NCBI RefSeq assembly: GCF_000757485.1
Contig: NZ_JPYO01000036.1
Coordinates: 266,894-330,893, forward strand
DNA from: Achromobacter sp. RTa
GTDB lineage: Bacteria; Pseudomonadota; Gammaproteobacteria; Burkholderiales; Burkholderiaceae_B
DNA: 64,000 bases
Direction: 5' to 3'
The number at the start of each line of letters is the position of its first letter. The stretch's first letter is position 1. Positions 44,577 through 54,028 of the stretch are shown here, piece by piece. A program made the translations under genes and the position numbers. The notes under the pieces are model-generated. The model had not been told where the DNA came from and did not search any database. It worked only from the letters and a program-made list of their open reading frames with translations.

Positions 44577-44807
44577 TCAACCCTTGCGGTGTTCGTAGGA
44601 CGTGTCCAGCACGTCGTCTTCAGGAGTGATGACGCCGGGCTCGCCGGGTTCTGCAACGGCGCGTCCGCGCCGCGGCATGCCCGCCACGAGCTTGCTGCTC
44701 TGGTCGGGCATCGGCATGACCTCGGTGCCTTTGCGCGGATCGGTGGCGGCAGGCTTCTCGGTTTCGGCGGCCTTGGCGGCATTGGGATCTGGGGCAGTTT
44801 TCAACAT
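44577..44807 (-). CDS. Small hydrophilic protein of unknown function
   Basis: A 76-residue, charged, Pro-rich protein with no membrane segment and no recognised family. A fair ribosome binding site (CGGAG, about 8 bases before the ATG) supports translation. It ends 9 bases from the btrV stop on the opposite strand. The sequence is low complexity and probably disordered. Confidence 0.5.
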   Translation of the reverse strand: MLKTAPDPNAAKAAETEKPAATDPRKGTEVMPMPDQSSKLVAGMPRRGRAVAEPGEPGVITPEDDVLDTSYEHRKG

Positions 44808-44971
44808 GATGATTGCTCCGCTTGCGGGCGTCCCAGGATGGCGACGCGCCTGATTCCAGCTTCATCTTAGGACGGCGCGGCGCCGCGGTGGCGCACCTGG
44901 CCTGTCACGTTTGCAAGGGGCTGTTGCAGAGCCCGAACCTTATAATTTCCGGCGCCTCGCGGCTTTGCGGC

Positions 44972-45940
44972 ATGGCGCCAGGTTTTCACATTTTCCATAC
45001 GCCTACCTTGACTGAATCCGTCGAACGCTCCCTCCATGCAGAACTCGTCGCCGTGCTCGTCGCCGTTACCAACGGCGAGCCGCGGGTGCTGACGACCGAG
45101 GACGCGCGCGCCTTGCCGGCGGGGCCCTTCGAGCTGTCGCACCGTTCGCTGCAGGCGGGCCTGCGCGCCTGGGTGGAAGCGCAGACCCACCACCCGCTGG
45201 GCTATGTGGAACAGCTCTACACCTTCGCCGACGGCGACCGCTCCGACGAATCCGGCGCGCGCGTGATGTCGGTGAGCTACCTGGGGCTGACGCGCGAAGC
45301 CGGCGAAACCGGCGTGGCGCAGGTCGGCTGGCAGGACTGGTACCGCTACTTTCCCTGGGAAGACCGGCGCGCCGGAACGCCTGCGCTGGTCGACGAGCAG
45401 ATCGTGCCGCGGCTGGCGGCCTGGTGCGAAGACAGCGCCGATGCGGCCGTGCGCAATCGCCGCCGGCAGCGCGCCGCCATCACTTTCGGGCTGGAAGGCG
45501 CCTCCTGGAACGAGGATATGGTGCTGCAGCGCTACGAACTGCTGTTCGAGGCCGGAATGGTGCCGGAAGCGGCGCGGCGCGGCCGCGGCAGCGGCGCCGC
45601 AGTGCCGGGCGAGCCCATGCGGCACGACCATCGTCGTATCCTGGCCACCGGGATTGCGCGCCTGCGCGCCAAGATCAAGTACCGGCCCGTGGTGTTCGAA
45701 TTGATGCCCGCGCAGTTCACCCTGCTGCAGCTGCAGATGGCGGTCGAGGCCTTGGCCGGGCGCGCTTTGCACAAGCAGAATTTCCGCCGCCTCATCGAGC
45801 AGCAGGCGCTGGTGGAAGAAACCGGCGAAATGGCGACCGGCACGGCCGGCCGGCCCGCCAAGCTGTTCCGCTTCCGCCGCGACGTGCTGCTCGAGCGCGC
45901 CATCGCCGGCAGCAAATTGCCTCTGTCCCGCGCGCTTTGA
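44972..45940 (+). CDS. nadQ: NadQ-type regulator of NAD synthesis
   Basis: A 322-residue protein resembling the Nudix-related NadQ family, repressors of NAD synthesis genes in alpha- and betaproteobacteria. The N-terminal Nudix-like part (LVAVLVAVTNGEPRVLT to about residue 200) is followed by a winged-helix DNA-binding part (FELMPAQFTLLQLQMAVEALAGRALHKQNFRRLIEQQALVEETGE, about 235-280). TATAAT lies at 44941-44946. ATG 44972 has no clear ribosome binding site; TTG 45008 is an alternative. It sits directly before nadC. Confidence 0.75.
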   Translation: MAPGFHIFHTPTLTESVERSLHAELVAVLVAVTNGEPRVLTTEDARALPAGPFELSHRSLQAGLRAWVEAQTHHPLGYVEQLYTFADGDRSDESGARVMSVSYLGLTREAGETGVAQVGWQDWYRYFPWEDRRAGTPALVDEQIVPRLAAWCEDSADAAVRNRRRQRAAITFGLEGASWNEDMVLQRYELLFEAGMVPEAARRGRGSGAAVPGEPMRHDHRRILATGIARLRAKIKYRPVVFELMPAQFTLLQLQMAVEALAGRALHKQNFRRLIEQQALVEETGEMATGTAGRPAKLFRFRRDVLLERAIAGSKLPLSRAL

Positions 45941-45943
45941 TGC

Positions 45944-45975
45944 TTGACAAGCTTTATGCTCGCTCTTAGCATAAA
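45944..45975 (+). promoter_or_regulatory. nadC promoter overlapped by a palindromic operator
   Basis: TTGACA (45944-45949), 17 bases, TAGCAT (45967-45972). Across the spacer and -10 lies the inverted repeat TTTATGC, 9 bases, GCATAAA (45953-45975). Its position in front of nadC and behind nadQ suggests the NadQ operator. Confidence 0.65.
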
Positions 45976-46022
45976 TGGTGCGCAATCCTTGCGCGCCTTT
46001 TTTTACTCTCAAAATACTCAAA

Positions 46023-46907
46023 ATGAGCATTAAATCCGCAGCGCCTTCGACCGCCTCCCGCCTGGCCGTCCCCCCCTTGCCGGAAGTCATGCTGGAGCCG
46101 CTGGTGCGCGCGGCCCTGCTTGAAGACCTGGGCCGCGCAGGCGACCTGACCACCGACGCCATCGTGCCGGCCGACGCCGTGGCGGAAACCCGGCTGGTGG
46201 CCCGCCAGGACGGCGTGCTGGCCGGCCTGGACCTGGCGCGCCTGGCATTCCGCGCGATGGACCCGGGCATTGAGTTCTCGGTTTCGCGGCGTGACGGGGC
46301 CGACCTGCGGCCCGGCACGGAAATCGCCCGCATACGCGGCAATGCCCGCGCCATGCTGACCGCCGAGCGCGTGGCCTTGAACTTCCTGTGCCACCTGAGC
46401 GGCGTGGCCAGCGCCACGGCCTCCATCGCGCGCGCCATCGCGGGCCATGGCGCCCGGGTGACCTGCACGCGCAAGACCATGCCGGGCCTGCGCGCGGTGC
46501 AGAAGTACGCGGTGCGTGTCGGCGGGGGTAGCAATCACCGCCACGGGCTCGACGACGCGGTGCTGATCAAGGACAACCACATCGCGCTGGCGGGCGGGGT
46601 GGCCACTGCGGTCGAGCGGGCCCGGGCCGGCGTCGGCCACATGGTCAAGATCGAACTGGAAGTGGACACGCTGGAACAGCTGGAAGTGGCGCTGTCCCTG
46701 GGCGTGGACGTGGTGCTGCTCGACAACATGAGCCTGGAAGACCTGCGCCGGGCCGTTGCCATGGCGCGTGGCCGCGCCATCACGGAAGCTTCGGGCCGCA
46801 TCACGCCCGAAACCGCCGAGGCGGTGGCCGCCACCGGCGTGGACCAGATCGCCGTCGGCTGGATCACGCATAGCGCCAAGGTGCTGGACATCGGCCTGGA
46901 CGCCTGA
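46023..46907 (+). CDS. nadC: Quinolinate phosphoribosyltransferase NadC
   Basis: A 294-residue enzyme that converts quinolinate and PRPP to nicotinate mononucleotide, the last step of the de novo branch to NAD. Conserved segments: GDLTTDAIVP, RKTMPGLRAVQKYAV (phosphoribosyl-binding), GGSNHRHGL, and LIKDNH. Length is normal. ATG 46023 begins MSIKSAAP; the upstream extension would run into the operator. nadA and nadB are not in the window. Confidence 0.95.
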   Translation: MSIKSAAPSTASRLAVPPLPEVMLEPLVRAALLEDLGRAGDLTTDAIVPADAVAETRLVARQDGVLAGLDLARLAFRAMDPGIEFSVSRRDGADLRPGTEIARIRGNARAMLTAERVALNFLCHLSGVASATASIARAIAGHGARVTCTRKTMPGLRAVQKYAVRVGGGSNHRHGLDDAVLIKDNHIALAGGVATAVERARAGVGHMVKIELEVDTLEQLEVALSLGVDVVLLDNMSLEDLRRAVAMARGRAITEASGRITPETAEAVAATGVDQIAVGWITHSAKVLDIGLDA

Positions 46908-46932
46908 GTCTTTCCGCCACGCAGATCCGCAA

Positions 46933-47919
46933 ATGAAACGCCTGTTTCGATCCGTTCTCCCGATAGCCGTGCTATCGCTGGCCGCCTGCGGCAATCCGCC
47001 GTCGGGCGAGGCGCCCAAGGACGCCGCCTATCCGTCCCACCCGATCACGATCGTCGTGACGTTCCCGCCCGGCGGCGGCACCGACCTGCTGGCGCGCCGC
47101 ATCGGGGCCAGCCTGCAGGAACAGCTGGGCCAGCCCGTGGTGGTGGAAAACCGCCCCGGCGCCAGCGGCAATATCGGCGCGCGCGTCGTGGCCGAGTCGC
47201 CGCCCGACGGCTACACGCTGCTGATGGTGAACAGCTCGTTCGCCATCAATCCGGGCGTCTACCGCAATCTGGGTTTTTCGCCCGCCAAGGATTTCGCGGC
47301 GGTCATCAACGTGGCTTTCGTGCCGTCGGTTTTCGTGGTGCCGGCCGCCTCGGACCTGCATGGCCTGGACGACGCGCTGGAAGCGGCGAGGTCGGGCAAG
47401 CCTCTGCCGTTCGCCTCCTGCGGCAATGGCACCCCGCAGCATCTGGCCGGCGAGATGCTGGCGCGCGCGGCCGGCGCGCCCTTGCAGCACGTGCCTTACA
47501 AAGGCTGCGGGCCGGCGCTGACCGACGTGGTTGCGGGTCAGGTGGGCATGGGCGTGGTCACCGCATCGAGCGCGGCGCCGCTGATCGCGGCCGGCAAGCT
47601 GCGCGCCCTGGCGGTCACCTCGGCGGCGCGCTCGCCGCTGATGCCGAGCGTGCCCACGGTCGCCGAGCAAGGCGTGCCCGGGTACGCCCTGGACCAGTGG
47701 CATGGCCTGCTGGCGCCCGCGGCCACGCCGCCGGCGGTGGTGGCCAAGCTGAACGCGGAGGTGGCGAAGATCGTCCTCCGCCCCGACGTGCAGGCCTCGT
47801 TGCGCGAGCAGGGCTTTACGCCGGCAAGCAGCACGCCGGACGGTTTCCAGGACATGATCGCCGCCGACATGGGCAGCTATGGCGCGCTGACCGCGTCGAT
47901 CGGCTTGAGAGCGGACTAA
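46933..47919 (+). CDS. Bug/TctC-family binding lipoprotein
   Basis: A 328-residue tripartite-tricarboxylate-type binding receptor (Bug family, greatly expanded in Bordetella). Motifs: YPSHPITIVVTFPPGGGTDLLAR, VVVENRPGASGNIGA, and VPYKGCGPALTDVVAGQV. The signal peptide ends LSLAAC, a lipobox, so it is a membrane-anchored form. It follows nadC by 25 bases and may share its transcript; a pyridine or carboxylate ligand tied to NAD synthesis is a possibility. No TctA/TctB genes are adjacent. Confidence 0.85.
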   Translation: MKRLFRSVLPIAVLSLAACGNPPSGEAPKDAAYPSHPITIVVTFPPGGGTDLLARRIGASLQEQLGQPVVVENRPGASGNIGARVVAESPPDGYTLLMVNSSFAINPGVYRNLGFSPAKDFAAVINVAFVPSVFVVPAASDLHGLDDALEAARSGKPLPFASCGNGTPQHLAGEMLARAAGAPLQHVPYKGCGPALTDVVAGQVGMGVVTASSAAPLIAAGKLRALAVTSAARSPLMPSVPTVAEQGVPGYALDQWHGLLAPAATPPAVVAKLNAEVAKIVLRPDVQASLREQGFTPASSTPDGFQDMIAADMGSYGALTASIGLRAD

Positions 47920-47934
47920 TCAGGCCGCTGCCTG

Positions 47935-48618
47935 CTAGGCGGCCGCCGCGCGGGCGTGGTGCTCCAGCTGCTCCTTCAGGCCGGGCTGCAGCTTGAGCTG
48001 GCGCGCCAGTTCGTCCAGGTAGGCGCGCTCCATGTAGCTTTCCTCGTCCACGACCAGCAGGCTGGCCAGATACATCTCGGCGGCCATTTCAGGCGTGCGC
48101 GCGGATTGGGCCACGGCGGCCGGGTCCAGCGGGCGCGACAGCTCGGTTTCGAGCCAGCTGCGGTCCTGGGCATCCGAGGACAGCTTGGCGAGCTCGGTTT
48201 CGAGCAGCGCGCGCTCTTCCGGGCCGATGTGGCCGTCGGCCTTGGCCGCGCCGATCATGGCGGTCAGCACGGCCGTGCTGTGCTGTTCGGCTTCCGGCGC
48301 GGGCAGGCGGTCCAGTGTCTGGGGCGGCGCGGCGGGGGCGCCGGCCTGGCTGCGCTGCCAGTCGCCGTAGGCACGGTATGCGAGCGCGCCCAGCGCGGCC
48401 ATGCCGCCGTACATGGCGACCTTGCCGCCGATCTTGCGGGCCTTCTTGCTGCCCAGGAGCAGCCCCAGGGCGCCCGCGCCCAGCGCGCCGCCTCCCAGGC
48501 CGGCCAGGAAGGACGATGAGCCCTTGCCGCCCGTGGCGTTCTGCACGCGGTTGGTGGTGTCGGACAGCAGGCTTTGCCCGGACTGCAGCAATTGATCGAG
48601 GAGTTGTCTGGCGCTCAT
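47935..48618 (-). CDS. DUF533 (YebE-like) inner-membrane protein
   Basis: A 227-residue protein with a Gly/Ala-rich membrane part (about residues 36-80: FLAGLGGGALGAGALGLLLG and KVAMYGGMAALGALAYRAYG) and a cytoplasmic TerB-like helical part (about 110-220: AMIGAAKADGHIGPEERALLETELAKL, with an acidic metal-binding look). The family function is unknown; in E. coli YebE is linked to envelope stress. It converges with the Bug gene. Confidence 0.82.
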   Translation of the reverse strand: MSARQLLDQLLQSGQSLLSDTTNRVQNATGGKGSSSFLAGLGGGALGAGALGLLLGSKKARKIGGKVAMYGGMAALGALAYRAYGDWQRSQAGAPAAPPQTLDRLPAPEAEQHSTAVLTAMIGAAKADGHIGPEERALLETELAKLSSDAQDRSWLETELSRPLDPAAVAQSARTPEMAAEMYLASLLVVDEESYMERAYLDELARQLKLQPGLKEQLEHHARAAAA

Positions 48619-48804
48619 GCGGCCCCCTATAGGCGTTTCAGGTATTGCGGATAGGAATATCCGACCGCCTCCGGGCCAGGAAGTTCAGCTATCCGTCAGC
48701 CGCCGGGGGCCGGGGTGGGAGGCTTGCGCCGGCAGGTGCTACAACGTGGGCTGTGGCCGCGCTTGCGGCCGCCCCTCTGAGCCCGATCCAAGGAGATCCG
48801 ATCC

Positions 48805-49203
48805 ATGAGCATCCGCGTGCGCCAGAATGCGCCCAACATCCTGCAGTTCACCGCCACGGCCGAAGGCCATGAGCTTCCCCTGGCGATGCCGCAGCCGCAG
48901 GGCGAAGGCCCCGATCCGCATGATTACTTCGATACCGCGCTGGGCGGGTGCAAGGCGTTGACCCTGATGGTCTATGCGCAGCGCAAGAGCCTGCCGCTGG
49001 AGTCGGTGGGGGTTGAGGTGGTGCGCGATGCGAGCGAAGAGCGCAAGGGCGTCTACCGGCTGACGGCCAAGCTGACGCTGCATGGCGAACTGTCCGATGC
49101 GCAGATCGACGAACTGCTGGCGGTGGCGGAGAAATGCCCGGTCCACAAACTGATGACCGCGGTGGACGTGCAGGTGTCCACCCTGGTGGTGCGTCCGGCC
49201 TGA
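48805..49203 (+). CDS. OsmC-family peroxide reductase
   Basis: A 132-residue OsmC/Ohr-fold protein. Two Cys are in the usual places: LGGCKALT (about residue 50) and AEKCPVHKLM (about residue 112). The family reduces organic hydroperoxides. A good ribosome binding site (aaggaga) precedes the ATG. A single-gene unit by layout. The substrate within the OsmC subfamilies cannot be told. Confidence 0.88.
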   Translation: MSIRVRQNAPNILQFTATAEGHELPLAMPQPQGEGPDPHDYFDTALGGCKALTLMVYAQRKSLPLESVGVEVVRDASEERKGVYRLTAKLTLHGELSDAQIDELLAVAEKCPVHKLMTAVDVQVSTLVVRPA

Positions 49204-49249
49204 GCGGGCGGACGCGGCGGGCGGGCGCTGCGCGCCGCCCGCCGGGGAA

Positions 49250-50035
49250 TCAGTCTTCCATGCCGGGGACGACGGTGGAGAAACCGGCGTCCACGTGGGT
49301 GATTTCGCCGGTTACGCCGGCGGCCAGGTCCGACAGCATGAAGGCGGCGACGTTGCCGACGTCTTCGATGGTGACATTGCGGCGCAGGGGAGCCTGGGCT
49401 TCGACGAACTTCAGAATGGCCGAGAAATCCTTGATGCCGCTGGCGGCCAGCGTCTTGATGGGGCCGGCCGAAATGCCATTGGCGCGGATGCCGCGCGGGC
49501 CCAGCGCGGTGGCCAGATAACGCACGCTGGCTTCCAGGGAGGCCTTGGCCAGGCCCATCGTGTTGTAGTTCGGAACCACGCGTTCGGCGCCCAGATAGGT
49601 CAGCGTCAGGACGGAGCCGTTGCGGCCCTCCATCAGCGGCAGCGCGGCCTTGGCCATGGCGGGGAAGCTGTAGGCCGAGATGTCGTGCGCGATGCGGAAG
49701 GCCTCGCGCGACAGGCCGTCCAGGAAGTTGCCGGCGATGGCTTCGCGCGGGGCGAACCCGATGGAGTGCACCAGGCCGTCCAGGCCGTCCCAGTGCTTGC
49801 CGAGTTCGGCGAAGGCCTCTTCGATCTGGCTGTCCTCGGCCACGTCGCAGGGCAGCACGATCTTGCTGCCGAATTCGGCGGCGAATTCACCCACGCGGTC
49901 CTTGAAACGGTCGCCCACATAGGTGAACGCCAGTTCGGCGCCTTGCTGGTGACAGGCGCGCGCGATGCCGTAGGCGATGGATCGGTTGGAAAGCACCCCG
50001 GTGACCAGGATGCGCTTGCCGGCGAGAAAGCCCAT
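49250..50035 (-). CDS. fabI: Enoyl-ACP reductase FabI
   Basis: A 261-residue NADH-dependent enoyl-[acyl-carrier-protein] reductase, the last step of each fatty-acid elongation round. N-terminal [20 protein letters not shown] is the FabI form of the nucleotide-binding loop; the catalytic Tyr-X6-Lys is in YNTMGLAK. Ribosome binding site aaagga before the ATG. Length is normal. Confidence 0.95.
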   Translation of the reverse strand: MGFLAGKRILVTGVLSNRSIAYGIARACHQQGAELAFTYVGDRFKDRVGEFAAEFGSKIVLPCDVAEDSQIEEAFAELGKHWDGLDGLVHSIGFAPREAIAGNFLDGLSREAFRIAHDISAYSFPAMAKAALPLMEGRNGSVLTLTYLGAERVVPNYNTMGLAKASLEASVRYLATALGPRGIRANGISAGPIKTLAASGIKDFSAILKFVEAQAPLRRNVTIEDVGNVAAFMLSDLAAGVTGEITHVDAGFSTVVPGMED

Positions 50036-50184
50036 ATATCTATCCTTTGATTTTTTTCCCTTCTGGAATCCGCCTATTTTAAGGAGTTTGGCGGCCCAGC
50101 GACATGAAAAATGGCCTCCCGCGCCGTGCCCGCGCTGCGGGCCGGTTCCCCGAAAGGGGAGCTTTCATCCTGGGGAGGCCCAGC

Positions 50185-50224
50185 GAAGAAAAGAGGGCGC
50201 GCCCGTTTCGGGGCGCGCCCTCTT
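50185..50224 (-). terminator. Rho-independent terminator of mltD
   Basis: A perfect hairpin (AAGAGGGCGCGCCC, short loop, GGGCGCGCCCTCTT) followed on the minus strand by TTTTCTTC. It lies 17 bases after the mltD stop codon. Confidence 0.85.
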
Positions 50225-50240
50225 GCGGTTGAATGCGCGA

Positions 50241-51656
50241 TCAGCCGCGCGCGTTGGTGCCCGGCACGCGCAGCGGGGTGCCGATCTTCAGGGCGCTGCC
50301 CTTGATGTTGTTCAGCGCGCGCAGGGCATCGACCGAGGTGCCGTATTGCTTGGCCAGCGAGAACAGCGTGTCGCCCTGGCGGACCTTGTGAGTGCGGACG
50401 TTCGGGCGGGCGCTGGCGGAGCGGGCGGCCGGAACCTGCGAGCGGCTGCGGGCCGCGGGCGCCTTGTCGCTGGAAGGCGCCGAGTCCAGGGCGCCCACCG
50501 GAGGCGCCAGCGAGGCCAGTTGCACACCGCCCGTGCCGGAATCGCCCGGCACCAGCAGGGATTGGCCGGACGCGGACTTCTGGCGCGAGCCGATGTCGTT
50601 GGTCTGGCGCAGCGTGGCTTCGCTGATGCCGAAACGCTTGGCGATCGATGCGTAGGATTCGCCGCGGCGCGTATGGTAGATCTTCCAGGCGCTGAGGTCG
50701 CCCTTGTAGTTGGTCAGGTTGGCGTTGAAGATCTCGACGCGGTCGGCGGGCAGCAGCAGGGTGGGGCCGTGGTCGCCTCGGATGACCGGGCGGTTGAACG
50801 AGGGATTCAGCGCCTTGAATTCGTCCAGCGGCATTTCGGCCAGCTTGGCGGCGATTTCCAGATCGATGTCGCTGTTCTTCTGCACCGTCACGAAGTAGGG
50901 CGTATTGCCTACCGGGGGCAAGGCCACCGCATAGCGCTGCGGGTCGGCGATGATGTTCTTGATGGCCTGCAGCTTGGGCACGTAGTTGCGGGTTTCATCC
51001 GGCATGTTCAGGGACAGGTAGTCCGTGCCCTGGCCGGCGGCCTCGTTCTTGGCCATGGCGCGCTGCACCGAGCCTTCGCCCCAGTTGTACGAAGCCAGCG
51101 CCAGATACCAGTCGCCCTGCATTTCGAACAGCTTTTCCAGGTAGTCCAGCGCCGCGTTGGTCGAGGCGATGGGATCGCGGCGCTCATCGCGCCACCAGTC
51201 CTGCTTCAGGTTGAAGTGCTGGCCGGTGGCCGGCACGAACTGCCACAGTCCGGAAGCCTGCGCGCGCGAAAGGGCCGTGGGGTTGTAGGCGCTTTCGACG
51301 AAGGGCAGCAGCGCCAGTTCGGTCGGCAGGCCGCGGCGGTTGATCTCGTCGACGATGAAATACAGGTACTTGCCGGCCCGTTCCGCCATCCGCTGCACCG
51401 ATTCGGGGTGGGACGCGTAATAGTCGGTCCACTGCTGCGAGAGTTCGGTGTTCAGGTTGGGAATGGCGAAACCGCGGCGGATGCGGTCCCAGGCGTCCGC
51501 GGGCGGATTGGTGAGGTCCACCGTCCGGGAGGTGTCGCGGGCGATGTAGCGCCCTTGTGAATTGGTGGTGAGGTTCTTGCTGTCCGGGGATTTGGTTCCT
51601 GCGCAACCGGCGAGGACTGCCAGCATGAGCGGCAGAAGGAGTCGGGATAGATTCAT
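50241..51656 (-). CDS. mltD: Membrane-bound lytic transglycosylase MltD-like
   Basis: A 471-residue lipoprotein (lipobox LAGC, Cys near residue 18). The SLT domain carries LLPFVESAYNPTALSRAQASGLWQFVPATG with catalytic Glu, then LALASYNWGEGSV. Two LysM peptidoglycan-binding domains are near residues 335-380 and 425-470 (HKVRQGDTLFSLAKQYGTS). It cleaves glycan strands of the cell wall. ATG 51656 was chosen because the lipobox fits. It starts 7 bases after gloB. Confidence 0.92.
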   Translation of the reverse strand: MNLSRLLLPLMLAVLAGCAGTKSPDSKNLTTNSQGRYIARDTSRTVDLTNPPADAWDRIRRGFAIPNLNTELSQQWTDYYASHPESVQRMAERAGKYLYFIVDEINRRGLPTELALLPFVESAYNPTALSRAQASGLWQFVPATGQHFNLKQDWWRDERRDPIASTNAALDYLEKLFEMQGDWYLALASYNWGEGSVQRAMAKNEAAGQGTDYLSLNMPDETRNYVPKLQAIKNIIADPQRYAVALPPVGNTPYFVTVQKNSDIDLEIAAKLAEMPLDEFKALNPSFNRPVIRGDHGPTLLLPADRVEIFNANLTNYKGDLSAWKIYHTRRGESYASIAKRFGISEATLRQTNDIGSRQKSASGQSLLVPGDSGTGGVQLASLAPPVGALDSAPSSDKAPAARSRSQVPAARSASARPNVRTHKVRQGDTLFSLAKQYGTSVDALRALNNIKGSALKIGTPLRVPGTNARG

Positions 51657-51663
51657 CGGGCTG

Positions 51664-52485
51664 TCACTTGAATTCGTTCTTCCATTCACGAAGGGAGGCA
51701 AAAACCTCTACCGGCGTAGCGTGGGTGTGGCCCGCCCAGCGTTCTGCCGCTTGGGCGACCTCATTTTGTTGCGTGCGCAAAAACGGATTGGTCGCGCGTT
51801 CCTGACCGATGGTCGACGGAAGCGTGGGGAGACCTTCTGCTCGTAATTGCCGGGCCCGCTGATGCCATTGCTGCAGGTTGCGGTTGGCCGGTTCGACTGC
51901 CGACGCCCAGCGCAAGTTCGCTAGAGTGTACTCGTGCGCGCAAAAAACCTGTGTATCTGGCGGTAAAACAGAAAATTTTTCCAAGGAATCAAGCATTTGC
52001 GCGGGAGTGCCCTCGAAAAGCCGCCCGCAGCCTCCCGCAAACAGGGTGTCGCCGCAGAATAGAACGGGTTCCACGCCGGCCGCCCGGCCGGTGTAGGCGA
52101 TGTGGCCGGCGGTGTGGCCGGGCACGTCCAGCACGTTCAGATCCAGGTCCAGTTCCGGTATTTCCACCCGGTCGCCTTGCGCCAGCGGCACGTCGCAGCG
52201 CGGCAGGCGTTCCCGCGCCGGCCCGTATACGGTGATGCCCTCGATGCGGGACAATTCTGAAACACCGCCGACGTGGTCGCCATGATGGTGCGTGAGTAGA
52301 ATGGCGCGCAGTCTCAGGCCTTCCTGCTCCAGCAGTCTCAGGACTGGGCCGGCCTCGCCGGGATCGACCACGGCGGCCAGGCCGTCGCGGACGATCGCCC
52401 AGATGTAGTTGTCGGTGAAGGCGGGTAGCGGCAAGACCGCGGCGTTGCGCTCGCGGCCGCCTGAAGGGGCGGTCAAGGCTTGCAT
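51664..52485 (-). CDS. gloB: Hydroxyacylglutathione hydrolase GloB
   Basis: A 273-residue metallo-beta-lactamase-fold glyoxalase II, splitting S-lactoylglutathione to lactate and glutathione. Metal ligands THHHGDHVGG (about residues 65-74), GHTAGHIAY, FCGDTLFAGGCGRLFEGT and CAHEYTLANLRWA match the family. Length is typical. It is divergent from the methyltransferase gene, the common betaproteobacterial gloB-methyltransferase-rnhA arrangement. Confidence 0.93.
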   Translation of the reverse strand: MQALTAPSGGRERNAAVLPLPAFTDNYIWAIVRDGLAAVVDPGEAGPVLRLLEQEGLRLRAILLTHHHGDHVGGVSELSRIEGITVYGPARERLPRCDVPLAQGDRVEIPELDLDLNVLDVPGHTAGHIAYTGRAAGVEPVLFCGDTLFAGGCGRLFEGTPAQMLDSLEKFSVLPPDTQVFCAHEYTLANLRWASAVEPANRNLQQWHQRARQLRAEGLPTLPSTIGQERATNPFLRTQQNEVAQAAERWAGHTHATPVEVFASLREWKNEFK

Positions 52486-52505
52486 GGGATTCGAAGGAAT
52501 ATAAC

Positions 52506-53285
52506 GTGGCAGAAGATACTCCGCCGATTGTAGAACTGGCCGAATGGTTCCAGACGCCGCCGGGACAATACGTCCTGGCCTGGGAGCGGGCGCAGTTCGA
52601 CGCGGCTGTCGCGGACGTGTTTGGATATTACGCCTGGCAGGTCGGTCTGGCCGACATGAACCTGCTGCGCGCCAACCGCATGCCCTTCAAGGGATACGTG
52701 GGCACGGAGGCGCCGTCAGAGGAGGGCGCGGCCGGCTGGCATTCCCGGGTGGTGCTTGCGCAGCCGGAGGCCTTGCCGTTCGAATCCCAGAGCGTGGACC
52801 TGCTGATCCTGCCGCATGCCTTTGAATGCACGCAGGAGCCCCACAACGTGCTGCGCGAGGTCGAGCGCGTGCTGGTCCCGGAAGGGCGGGTCGTGATCTC
52901 GGGATTCAATCCCTGGAGCATGTGGGGCGCGCGCACGCGCATGCCCGGCATGGAGCCCTGGCTGCCCCAGCCTCCGTCGTCCCAGGTATCGCTGCCCCGC
53001 CTGAAAGACTGGTTCAAGCTTCTTTCGCTGGAAGTGGAAGAGAGCCATTTCGGCTGCTATGCGCCGGCCTGCCGCAGTGAAAAATGGCTGCAGCGCTGGA
53101 CCTTCCTGGAGTCGGCAGGGGCCCGCTGGTGGAGCGTGGGCGGCGCCGTTTATCTGGTGTCGGCCGTCAAGCGCGTGGCCGGCATGCGTATCATTGGCCC
53201 CGCCTGGAAGACCAAGCCCAAGCGCGCGCGGGCGGCGTCGGTGGTGGTCAACCGCCAGGCGGACAACGGCTTCGACCGCTCCTGA
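52506..53285 (+). CDS. SAM-dependent methyltransferase
   Basis: A 259-residue class I methyltransferase. After an N-terminal part ([22 protein letters not shown]) come a divergent SAM-binding core with [48 protein letters not shown] (about residues 78-138). The Gly-rich loop is weak. The substrate is unknown; genes like this commonly lie between gloB and rnhA. Confidence 0.82.
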   Translation: MAEDTPPIVELAEWFQTPPGQYVLAWERAQFDAAVADVFGYYAWQVGLADMNLLRANRMPFKGYVGTEAPSEEGAAGWHSRVVLAQPEALPFESQSVDLLILPHAFECTQEPHNVLREVERVLVPEGRVVISGFNPWSMWGARTRMPGMEPWLPQPPSSQVSLPRLKDWFKLLSLEVEESHFGCYAPACRSEKWLQRWTFLESAGARWWSVGGAVYLVSAVKRVAGMRIIGPAWKTKPKRARAASVVVNRQADNGFDRS

Positions 53286-53335
53286 GCGGCCGGCCGGCAC
53301 GGATTCAGCACGAACAAGGAAAACCAGGCAGCACG

Positions 53336-53797
53336 ATGCAGGACAGCAAAGCGAACGAGCAGAAAGTGGAAATGTGGACGGACGGCGCCTGCAAGGGCAA
53401 CCCGGGCCCGGGCGGCTGGGGCGTGCTGATGCGCGCCGGCAGCCACGAGAAGACGCTGCATGGGGGCGAACTCCAGACCACCAACAACCGCATGGAGCTG
53501 CTGGCGGTCATCCAGGGCCTGCGGGCGCTCAAGCGCCCGTGCGCGGTCACCATCCATACGGATTCCCAGTACGTCATGAAGGGCATGACCGAATGGCTGG
53601 CCAACTGGAAGCGGCGCGGCTGGATGACGGCGGACAAGAAGCCCGTCAAGAACGCCGAGCTGTGGCAATTGCTGGACGAGCAGGTGGGCCGGCATACGGT
53701 GTCCTGGCGCTGGGTGCGCGGCCATGCCGGGGATCCGGGCAATGAACGGGCCGATCAACTGGCGAATATGGGCGTCGAGGTGGCCCGGCGCGGTTGA
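53336..53797 (+). CDS. rnhA: Ribonuclease HI
   Basis: A 153-residue RNase HI, cutting RNA in RNA-DNA hybrids. Conserved acidic sites: [17 protein letters not shown] (Asp16), NNRMELLAV (Glu54), [10 protein letters not shown] (Asp76), and [12 protein letters not shown]. Ribosome binding site caagga lies in the preceding gap. Upstream in-frame extension (to 53084) lies in the methyltransferase gene and is not used. Confidence 0.95.
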   Translation: MQDSKANEQKVEMWTDGACKGNPGPGGWGVLMRAGSHEKTLHGGELQTTNNRMELLAVIQGLRALKRPCAVTIHTDSQYVMKGMTEWLANWKRRGWMTADKKPVKNAELWQLLDEQVGRHTVSWRWVRGHAGDPGNERADQLANMGVEVARRG

Positions 53798-54028
53798 CCC
53801 CGTCCCGGCTCGCCGGCGGCGCTGCCCCCCGCGGCCTCCCCGATTGGCAGGGAATCTGCGCCAGGCATTGGGATATACCCTCAAATCCGCCTTTCGGGGC
53901 GAATTTAGTTCTTTCATCCGGCTTCTGGATTGTTCCAGTATGTAAATTCGGGTGCTAAAGTCCCTACCCTCTTTCCCGTTCCTGCGGCCCCGGCTCGCGC
54001 CCGCGCCGCCATACCGCCACATTCGCGC

